Shown piece by piece: positions 1-5,047 of a stretch of 8,234 nt of DNA (positions are counted from its first letter, which is position 1; every line of letters starts with the position of its first letter). The stretch is from NCBI GenBank assembly GCA_031266315.1, contig JAISBG010000273.1:1-8234 (forward strand). Direction: 5' to 3'. This DNA comes from Planctomycetaceae bacterium (lineage in GTDB: Bacteria; Planctomycetota; Planctomycetia; Pirellulales; Thermoguttaceae). The translations under genes and the position numbers were made by a program. Below the pieces are notes generated by a model. The model made no database searches. It was given only the letters and a program-made list of their open reading frames with translations, and was not told the DNA's origin.

Positions 1-75
1 TTACAAACTTGCAATCCTACTGATGTTGGTTTAGGATTGCTTGCTGTTGTTATGAAAAAGAATATAATAAGTTGA
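1..75 (+). CDS. Possible C-terminal tail of an upstream gene (partial, unrecognised)
   Basis: Frame 1 is open from the window edge to a TGA at 73-75 and encodes 24 residues ending in VVMKKNIIS. The other two forward frames close earlier. The piece is too short to recognise, and an open frame of this length occurs by chance. It lies 43 bases before dxr on the same strand, so if real it could be the previous gene of the same transcript. The perfect inverted repeat at 11-40 overlaps it, which argues either against coding or for a terminator embedded near the gene end. Confidence 0.2.
   Translation, partial: LQTCNPTDVGLGLLAVVMKKNIIS
11..40. repeat. Perfect 9-bp inverted repeat upstream of dxr
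   Basis: GCAATCCTA at 11-19 is exactly complementary to TAGGATTGC at 32-40, with a 12-base spacer. A hairpin here would be followed by a T-rich but interrupted stretch (ttgctgttgttat), so it is at best a weak rho-independent terminator for an upstream gene. It could equally be an operator site about 80 bases before the dxr start. Confidence 0.5.
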
Positions 76-118
76 AATTGATCTTAGTTTTGTCAAATTC
101 CAACCGTTCTTTAAACTG

Positions 119-1492
119 ATGTCTGTGTCTTCATTTCCCCGGCGTGTTGCAATTCTTGGTTCCAGCGGAAGTATTGGGCGTAATGCTCTTGAAGTGATTG
201 CCGAATCGGAGGGACGGCTTGAAGCGGTTTTGCTTTCGGTACACCGGCGAACTGATATTCTGGCGGCACAAATTCGTCAACTTGCAGTTCGGAGTGTTGC
301 CGAACAAATTCATACCGCCGGGAAAAATGATACGCACGGCAAAATATTGGGTAAAACATTTGGCAAAACGTTTGGTAAAACATTGGGTAAAACAGCTCTT
401 CCGCGATGGGTTGTTGTTACGGACGAAACCGCTGACCGGACACCGTTGGAGGATTTGCCGTTTGGGGTTGAAGTTTTTTTCGGTCACGAGGCTCTTTGCA
501 AACTGGTTCGGCAACCCGAAATAGATATTGTTTTGTCTGCTATTGTGGGAAGTGCCGGTTTGACCAGCACTTGGTCGGCACTCGAAACCGGTAAAACGGT
601 TGCGTTGGCAAATAAAGAATCGTTGGTGATGGGCGGCTCGCTCATTACCGATCTCGCACGCGAAACCGGAGGACGACTCATTCCGGTGGACAGCGAACAC
701 AGCGCGATTATGCAATCGCTTCAAAGTTGGAAAATGGAAAGCGGGTTGCCCGAATCGAAATATTTTGGAGATTCAAAGAATTTAGAAACTTCCGATTCTC
801 AATCACCCTTGCCCAACCTCCAATCGGTTGTCCGTAAAATAATTTTAACTGCCAGCGGCGGACCGTTTCGGTCATGGAGGTTGGAAGAACTTGCCAAAGT
901 TACAGTTCGCGATGCACTGATACATCCGACGTGGGAAATGGGTAAAAAAATCACCGTTGATTCCGCAACTTTGATGAACAAGGCACTTGAAATTATTGAG
1001 GCGCGTTGGTTTTTTGGGGTTCCGGTTGGTCAAATTGAGATTGTGATTCATCCGCAATCGATTGTTCATTCGATGGTTGAATTTGTGGACGGTTCGACGA
1101 TTGCTCAAATGAGTCCGCCGGACATGCGGTTGCCGATTCAGTTGGCGTTGAATTATCCGAACCGGTTCCACGGTCTGTCGTTACGGTTGGATTGGAAAAA
1201 GGCGATGTCGCTTGAATTTTACCCGCCGGATCTGGAACGTTTTCCGGCGTTGGCACTTGGTCTGGAAGTTGCCGAAGTCGCGGGAACAGCGGGAGCGGTT
1301 GTGAACGCCGCCAATGAAACAGCGGTTACGGCGTTTCTCGAAAACCGGTTGGCGTTTCAGGAAATTGTCAAAGTTTGCCGTTCCGTGTTGGAACACCACC
1401 ACTACGAACAACGCCCCACACTTTCACGCCTTTTGGAACTGGATCAATGGGCAAGAAAAGAAACAGAACAATATATCAACTGTACTTTCTAA
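119..1492 (+). CDS. dxr: 1-deoxy-D-xylulose 5-phosphate reductoisomerase (DXR)
   Basis: This cytosolic enzyme converts 1-deoxy-D-xylulose 5-phosphate to 2-C-methyl-D-erythritol 4-phosphate using NADPH and a divalent metal, the committed step of the MEP route to isoprenoids. The N-terminal dinucleotide motif GSSGSIG is at residues 14-20. ANKESLV is near 164-170. The metal-binding PVDSEH gives D191 and E193, and MNKALEIIEA gives E291; these match E. coli D150, E152 and E231. TASGGPFR, WEMGKKITVDSATLMNK and IHPQSIVHSM are all present. At 457 aa it is about 60 residues longer than the E. coli enzyme. The excess comes mainly from a lysine-rich insertion around residues 64-95, built on a GKTF/GKTL tandem repeat, and a polar insertion around 203-240. 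No Shine-Dalgarno precedes the ATG, but the GSSGSIG motif sits at the usual distance from it. The stop is three bases before the next gene. Confidence 0.96.
   Translation: MSVSSFPRRVAILGSSGSIGRNALEVIAESEGRLEAVLLSVHRRTDILAAQIRQLAVRSVAEQIHTAGKNDTHGKILGKTFGKTFGKTLGKTALPRWVVVTDETADRTPLEDLPFGVEVFFGHEALCKLVRQPEIDIVLSAIVGSAGLTSTWSALETGKTVALANKESLVMGGSLITDLARETGGRLIPVDSEHSAIMQSLQSWKMESGLPESKYFGDSKNLETSDSQSPLPNLQSVVRKIILTASGGPFRSWRLEELAKVTVRDALIHPTWEMGKKITVDSATLMNKALEIIEARWFFGVPVGQIEIVIHPQSIVHSMVEFVDGSTIAQMSPPDMRLPIQLALNYPNRFHGLSLRLDWKKAMSLEFYPPDLERFPALALGLEVAEVAGTAGAVVNAANETAVTAFLENRLAFQEIVKVCRSVLEHHHYEQRPTLSRLLELDQWARKETEQYINCTF
338..394 (+). repeat. 12-nt tandem repeat inside dxr (about 4.75 copies)
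   Basis: The unit is approximately GG(C/T)AAAACATTT, with starts at 338, 350, 362, 374 and a partial copy at 386-394. It encodes GKIL, GKTF, GKTF, GKTL and GKT at residues 74-92. The period is a multiple of three, so changes in copy number keep the frame. The repeat falls between the first part of the NADPH-binding domain and the strand beginning RWVVVTDE, where E. coli DXR has only a short link, so it is probably a surface loop. The GKT triplets resemble Walker A fragments only superficially. Confidence 0.93.
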
Positions 1493-1495
1493 AAA

Positions 1496-2299
1496 ATGGA
1501 CGACAGGATTTTGCAAGAAAAAGACGCGGAGATTGAACGTATTCGGGCGGAGTTGTTTTTGCTTCGGGAACATTTCAATGAGGAATTGGAGCGGCAAAAA
1601 CTTGATGCGTTGGCGGAATTTGCCGCCGGAGCGGGTCATGAAATCAATAATCCGTTGGCAATTATTGGCGGACACGCTCAATTATTATTGCGTGAAATTG
1701 AGAACACGGAACATCGCCGGCAACTTGCGGTGATTACGGCGCAAGTCAAGCGGGCTTATGAAATGATTGCGGACATCCGGTATTTTGCGAGACCGCCCAA
1801 ACCGGAAATAGAACAATTCGATCTTGTGAAATGGTTGCAATCTTTGGTGGAAAAGCAAATGCCGTTAATGCGGGAGTTTGGTATTGAGTTGCATTTTGAA
1901 ACGGATTCTGATTCGGCGGTGATTGAAACCGATCCGGTTCAACTTCATCTTGTTGTATCTGCTTTGTGCAACAATGCGTGTGATATTCTCCAAACGACCG
2001 GCAGTAATATATGGTTGCGGTTTCGGCGAATGGAAAAAGGTTGGGAAATTTCGGTCGAGGACGATGGTCCCGGAGTGTCGCAAGAGATTCGCCCATTAAT
2101 TTTCTGCCCGTATTATTCAGGGCGTCAAGCGGGTCGAGGTCTTGGTTTTGGTTTGCCGAAAGCATGGCGAATTATGCAACAATTAGGCGGCTCCATAAAA
2201 TATGAACCCTCAAAAACCGGCGGTGCTAAATTTGTTGTACAACTTAATCCTCATACTCATACCGCTTGCGCAAACCATTCTCTTACTCCCAATCAATAG
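1496..2299 (+). CDS. Soluble sensor histidine kinase (HisKA + HATPase_c)
   Basis: This is a 267-aa cytoplasmic two-component kinase with no signal peptide or membrane segment. Residues 3-40 are charged and heptad-like, probably a coiled coil for dimerisation. The H box GHEINNPLA places the phosphoacceptor at H48 in an NtrB-like HisKA domain (about 40-105). The ATPase domain shows an N box with N160 (CNNACD), a G1 box EDDGPGV around 188-194, and a GRGLGFGL G2 box near 217-224. There is no receiver or DNA-binding domain, so it must phosphorylate a partner encoded elsewhere. The coiled coil followed by LAEFAAGAGHEINNPLA resembles kinases I associate with planctomycetes. It begins three bases after the dxr stop with no clear ribosome-binding site, which suggests translational coupling. 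The signal sensed is unknown; the N-terminal region has no recognisable PAS or GAF domain. Confidence 0.9.
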   Translation: MDDRILQEKDAEIERIRAELFLLREHFNEELERQKLDALAEFAAGAGHEINNPLAIIGGHAQLLLREIENTEHRRQLAVITAQVKRAYEMIADIRYFARPPKPEIEQFDLVKWLQSLVEKQMPLMREFGIELHFETDSDSAVIETDPVQLHLVVSALCNNACDILQTTGSNIWLRFRRMEKGWEISVEDDGPGVSQEIRPLIFCPYYSGRQAGRGLGFGLPKAWRIMQQLGGSIKYEPSKTGGAKFVVQLNPHTHTACANHSLTPNQ

Positions 2300-2326
2300 G
2301 CACAAAGCATTGAAAAGTTCGTTTTA

Positions 2327-2365
2327 AACACGAAACACACGAAAATTCACGGAAAATAACGGAAA
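2327..2365. repeat. Fragment resembling dispersed 'cacgaaa...cacggaaaa' intergenic repeat
   Basis: Repeated CACGAAA, CACACGAAAA, CACGGAAAA and AACGGAAAG words follow each other with a period near 9-12 bases. Stretches of this kind recur in intergenic DNA of many environmental bacteria. A related fragment with 'cctctgtgctctttgtggt' lies at 4714-4742. The identification rests on pattern memory, not a search. Confidence 0.4.
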
Positions 2366-2370
2366 GAGGT

Positions 2371-2392
2371 GGGCGATCCGCCCGCTGGGCGG
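2371..2392. repeat. GC-rich overlapping hairpins
   Basis: CCGCCC at 2378-2383 pairs perfectly with GGGCGG at 2387-2392 across a 3-base loop. The same CGCCC arm (2379-2383) can instead pair with GGGCG at 2371-2375. The two stems are mutually exclusive. No T-tract follows, so it is not a standard terminator. It stands out as a GC-rich island in AT-rich surroundings about 70 bases after the kinase stop. Confidence 0.6.
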
Positions 2393-2582
2393 TTGCGCCG
2401 GTTGACTCCGCATTGACTCCAAAACGGAAAGCAACACAAATTGCCGTTGTTAATCTGATTCATTGTCGGCGAATACGCTGGCAATGTGGAACGATTATTC
2501 AAGAGCGAAGCCTACCGCCCATACCGGCTATGGTATAATGAAAATTCCACTGAAACATTTCATTATTTATGAATGATTATGT

Positions 2583-3032
2583 TCAATTTTTGTTCAAACG
2601 AAATTCGAATACGTTTTTCTTTTTCTTTTCGACAGTAACTTTTAAGTCGGACATATCTGAGGTTGTATAACGTAATGGAATCATTTGAGCAAAAATAGGA
2701 ACATTTTCTCCTGAAGGTAATTTTTCACTTCCTGAAGGGTTTTCCTCATATCTTGAAATTGTTACGGTATATTTACCGGGAGTTGTTCCTGCGTTTTCTT
2801 TTCCGGTTGGTCGGATTGTGAGTTTGAAAACACCGTTTTCGTTTGTCATTCCTGAAGCAAAATTTCCTTCAGGAGAAGACTGCTCCGGTATAAATGAAAC
2901 AACCGCCTTACTAAGAGGAACATCATCAAGGAAAACCGTCCCCTCAACATAAAACGTATTCTTCATTTGACAACCGGAAAGATAAAGTAAAATAAAAATA
3001 CCTAATATTATACGATTAAATTGGTAATTCAT
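2583..3032 (-). CDS. Small lipoprotein with carboxypeptidase-regulatory-like (transthyretin-type) fold
   Basis: The protein has 149 aa from the preferred ATG. Residues 1-21 form a lipoprotein signal (NR, then a hydrophobic core, then lipobox LSGC), giving a lipidated Cys21. The mature part begins YVEGTVFLDDVPLSKAVVSF, continues through TNENGVFKL and TPGKYTVTI, and ends in a lysine-rich strand. This is the layout of the short beta-sandwich lipoproteins found by the hundred in planctomycetes. An in-frame ATG at 3068 would add 12 residues before the signal; I prefer the inner start because the signal peptide is then normal, but neither has a good ribosome-binding site. It lies just downstream of the DUF1559 gene (18 bases from that stop if the outer start is used, 54 if the inner), so the two are probably cotranscribed. 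The molecular function is not established. Confidence 0.85.
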   Translation of the reverse strand: MNYQFNRIILGIFILLYLSGCQMKNTFYVEGTVFLDDVPLSKAVVSFIPEQSSPEGNFASGMTNENGVFKLTIRPTGKENAGTTPGKYTVTISRYEENPSGSEKLPSGENVPIFAQMIPLRYTTSDMSDLKVTVEKKKKNVFEFRLNKN

Positions 3033-3086
3033 ATTTTTTGAAATAAATAAACTGGATAAACAAAACATGGGTTTATTGTTGTAAAA

Positions 3087-4237
3087 TTAAGGAGATTGAT
3101 TTTCTCCTCCGCCGGTTGTTCCTAATGCTCCCCAAACACCATAGGGAGACAGTCCGGTTTGAACATTAGTATAATTTACCGTAAAATTGTTATCACAATC
3201 AATGGTTTGGGAGATAAAGCGAACTGCTCCATCTCCCATACTAACATTGACTCCCCCCGGATGTTTACTATTGGGAGTCATAACAGCATTACCTGAATAG
3301 GGATAAGAGCTACTTCCTTTGGCACAAGAAGGACTGTTTGGAGGAAGAATGGTCTGAAAAATACTATAACAGGCGAGTGCTTCCGCCCAATACCGTCCGG
3401 TACTTTCTGTAGCAAACCATTCAGGAGCCGTCGTACCGGTATACCTGTTCCTTGAAATTGCCCTTGTAACACCGTGTTCAAACAATCGTTGGCAGTATTA
3501 GCAGTTGGAAATCCAATTCCACCGAAAATAAGATTGGTGCCTCCAGTTGGAAATAAACAAAGTTCAGAAAGAATGACCGTATTTGAAGTTCCATCTGAAA
3601 AAATACTCATATCAGTTGGAGCCAATCGACCGTCACGAAATGGACCGCGATACTTTTGCATATTGGTTTCCCCATCGTTCATAATAGAATCTCCATTGGA
3701 TGCGTGATAACTTAATCTACTATGAGCATTGTCGTCTGTCGCCTGACCAACAGAATCTGAAGGACAGATCAGAGTTGAGATTTTAACTCTCAAAGCCGCA
3801 GTACCAGCCCAAGGCGCGGCATTAACAGTAGTATCCAAATATTGCACAACTCCGTCAAAAGCACTTTGTTGTTCAAGAAAAGGAAGAAGTTGCACAACAT
3901 ACCCCCAACGGCGAAGTTGTTGTACGGGAACACCGTCTGTTCCTACCGAACCGGTTTTTTTAGCACCAGCAACGGCTTGAGGAATCATTTGAGCAGAGGG
4001 CCAAAGAGTACTTGTGTCATGGTGATTATGACACGCAATAGCCATTTGTTTCAATTTATTACTACATTGCATCCGCCTTGCCGCTTCACGTGCTGCTTGA
4101 ACAGCCGGCAACAGAAGAGCGATTAACACGCCGATAATCGCAATCACCACGAGAAGTTCGACGAGAGTAAAGCCGAACGGTGAAGAACGAATGAGTTGTA
4201 AGAATTTTGCGGAAAAGTATTGTGAAAGCAGAGACAT
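3087..4237 (-). pseudogene. DUF1559 (SBP_bac_10) pseudopilin-like protein, split by a frameshift
   Basis: This is a planctomycete surface/secreted protein with a type IV pilin-type N-terminus. From the ATG at 4237 there is a 22-residue leader, cleavage at FG|FTLVE (Glu at +5), and a hydrophobic helix ending LLLPAVQAAREAARR. Then come family motifs: CSNKLKQMAIACHNHHD, LICPSD, and FSDGTSNTVILSE. This frame carries family-like sequence until about 3440, then loses it and stops at 3278. The C-terminal part continues in the -1 frame with TILPPNSPSC and HPGGVNVSMGDGAVRFISQTID, ending at TAA 3087-3089. The two pieces together give about 380 residues, a normal family length, so a single one-base deletion (or a sequencing error) near 3420-3470 splits one gene. 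A GTG at 4264 is an alternative start but would lengthen the leader. The C-terminal piece could start only at a TTG (3485) and would lack the pilin helix. If the break is real, the product is a truncated 300-residue-class protein without the conserved C-terminus. Confidence 0.85.
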
Positions 4238-4272
4238 TTCCCTATCATTTCTTAACTCTTCCACATATACTG

Positions 4273-4284
4273 CCCCCCCCCCCC
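4273..4284. repeat. Homopolymer of 12 C (12 G on the DUF1559 strand)
   Basis: An uninterrupted run of 12 C on the plus strand lies 36 bases upstream of the preferred DUF1559 start, and 9 bases upstream of the alternative GTG start. On the gene's strand it falls between a possible extended -10 element and the start codon, so it is probably in the 5' leader. Runs of this length are prone to slippage. Sequencing error in the run length is possible. Confidence 0.95.
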
Positions 4285-4294
4285 TCGCTTTCCC

Positions 4295-4300
4295 ATTTTA
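4295..4300 (-). promoter_or_regulatory. Candidate extended -10 for the DUF1559-lipoprotein pair
   Basis: On the minus strand the sequence reads TGT TAAAAT, a 5/6 match to TATAAT with the TGn extension one base upstream. No good -35 hexamer is found 16-18 bases further up. Transcription would start near 4288, putting the poly-G tract right at the beginning of the transcript. The region is AT-rich, so chance matches are likely. Confidence 0.3.
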
Positions 4301-4385
4301 ACATTTGACTTTTCGCAGAAATTTTTTCCAGATTGTTCTGTGGATTTTTCGAAGCGTTTTTAACAAAGTTTTTCATCGTTGTGTT

Positions 4386-4399
4386 CCTTATTTATAAGG
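4386..4399. repeat. Inverted repeat CCTTAT-TT-ATAAGG
   Basis: A perfect 6-bp inverted repeat with a 2-base centre lies about 90 bases upstream of the candidate DUF1559 promoter. The tight spacing fits a dimeric regulator site better than an RNA hairpin. No regulator family is identified. Confidence 0.4.
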
Positions 4400-4423
4400 T
4401 TTCATTGAAATAATCGCGAAACA

Positions 4424-4447
4424 TTTACCGCAAAACAACACGGTAAA
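4424..4447. repeat. Inverted repeat TTTACCG / CGGTAAA
   Basis: A perfect 7-bp inverted repeat (4424-4430 and 4441-4447) with a 10-base A/C-rich spacer. It is 25 bases from the CCTTAT repeat, so the two may form one regulatory block. It could also be a weak hairpin; the A-run that follows on the plus strand becomes a preceding T-run on the minus strand, so it does not read as a terminator in either direction. Confidence 0.4.
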
Positions 4448-4713
4448 AAACTATGTATCGCCATTGAATGAGATTTAAAGTTTATACCAAATAAAGACGA
4501 AAGTCAATTGGAATTTTTTTATTTTTTCAAAAGTTTTCTTAACATTTCAAATAATGCCGAAAAATTGCCCAATTCGAGGAAAAATACTGTTTGGCATGTA
4601 ATTTGTCTTGCAAAAGATTTTTTTGAATTTTTTGACTAATTGGAATACACAAAACTTTAATCCTATTATTTATGTATTTTAAGCGGTCAAAACATGGGTC
4701 AAAAAAATTATTT

Positions 4714-4742
4714 CGGTGTCCTCTGTGCTCTTTGTGGTAAAA
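4714..4742. repeat. Fragment resembling dispersed 'cctctgtgctctttgtggt' intergenic repeat
   Basis: The core GTCCTCTGTGCTCTTTGTGG, in reverse complement, reads as ACCACAAAGAGCACAGAGGAC. It matches the style of a short intergenic motif (ACCACAGAGG-ACACAGAG) that recurs in many environmental genomes and belongs to the same pattern family as 2327-2365. It is isolated in AT-rich DNA and is not part of any gene here. No search was run. Confidence 0.45.
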
Positions 4743-4812
4743 ATTAAAAATGTATTTTTAGAGATGCCCAGCGGATATTTTACCAATTACTTTACGATTT
4801 CGGTGGGAGGCA

Positions 4813-4832
4813 CCTAATTCGGTAGAATCAGG
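4813..4832. repeat. Near-perfect hairpin followed by a T-rich stretch
   Basis: CCTAATTC (4813-4820) and GAATCAGG (4825-4832) pair in 7 of 8 positions around a GGTA tetraloop. AATTCTTTATTTT follows on the plus strand. It resembles a weak rho-independent terminator, yet no plus-strand gene lies upstream within 2.5 kb. It could end a short unannotated transcript. Confidence 0.35.
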
Positions 4833-4859
4833 AATTCTTTATTTTGCCCCCTTGTTCCA

Positions 4860-4872
4860 TTTTTTTTTTTTT
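4860..4872. repeat. Homopolymer of 13 T
   Basis: An unbroken 13-T run in the upstream region of the hybrid kinase, about 175 bases before its start. It follows the hairpin at 4813-4832 by 27 bases, too far to act as its U-tract. It could bend the DNA or vary in length by slippage. Confidence 0.9.
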
Positions 4873-5047
4873 GTGTAAATTAACATTTGATTAAAAAACT
4901 TTTTGGGGCGGTGAAAGTATTGGGAACTGTTTTTAATGGCTCATATTTTAAGTTGTTTCTACGAAATTGCTTCCAACTGCTCACTCTTTTGGGATTTTTT
5001 TTAACGTTTAATCCGATTGAGATCATTTATTTTTTTACACAGGTCAA

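Larger units (their letters stand above)
2300..2582. other. Convergent intergenic region between the kinase and the lipoprotein
   Basis: No credible gene lies here. From the left it holds a 'cacgaaa' repeat fragment, a GC-rich hairpin cluster, TTGACTCC twice at 2402-2409 and 2413-2420, and a consensus-looking TATAAT at 2534-2539. Just past the lipoprotein stop is an imperfect AT-rich inverted repeat (2551-2585) that could help end minus-strand transcription. No classical stem plus T-tract terminator is visible for the dxr-kinase transcript. Confidence 0.6.
4238..5047. other. AT-rich divergent intergenic region
   Basis: About 0.8 kb separates the DUF1559 gene (minus) from the hybrid kinase (plus). 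I see no credible gene; forward ORFs here are under 20 codons. It contains a 12-C run, a 13-T run, two perfect inverted repeats near 4386-4447, a repeat fragment at 4714-4742, a near-perfect hairpin at 4813-4832, and direct repeats of GGTCAAAA at 4685-4692 and 4697-4704. Both promoters of the flanking genes must lie here. The length and the many T- and A-runs are compatible with regulatory DNA, decayed sequence, or an unrecognised small RNA. Confidence 0.7.

Noticed and set aside
338..394. Repeated GKT triplets as Walker A (P-loop) motifs
   Set aside because: They lack the GxxxxGK[ST] spacing and the surrounding strand-loop-helix of a P-loop. They arise from a DNA tandem repeat.
338..394. CRISPR-like array
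   Set aside because: The unit is 12 bases, directly adjacent without spacers, and coding.
131..724. Minus-strand open frame of 197 codons opposite dxr
   Set aside because: It lies wholly opposite dxr, whose motifs are unmistakable, and its protein shows no domain or signal, only mirrored repeat residues.
2529..2540. Consensus TGG-TATAAT that looks like a strong extended -10 promoter on the plus strand
   Set aside because: It points into the convergent lipoprotein gene, has no -35 hexamer, and the only following plus-strand ORF is 12 codons. Chance or an antisense start cannot be separated without transcript data.
3420..3485. Programmed -1 ribosomal frameshift in the DUF1559 gene
   Set aside because: No slippery heptamer in the correct phase and no strong downstream structure were seen. 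Mutation or sequencing error is simpler.
4795..4860. tRNA-like words (GGTAGAAT, CAGGAATTC)
   Set aside because: No acceptor stem, anticodon stem or GTTCGAATC T-loop can be assembled on either strand.
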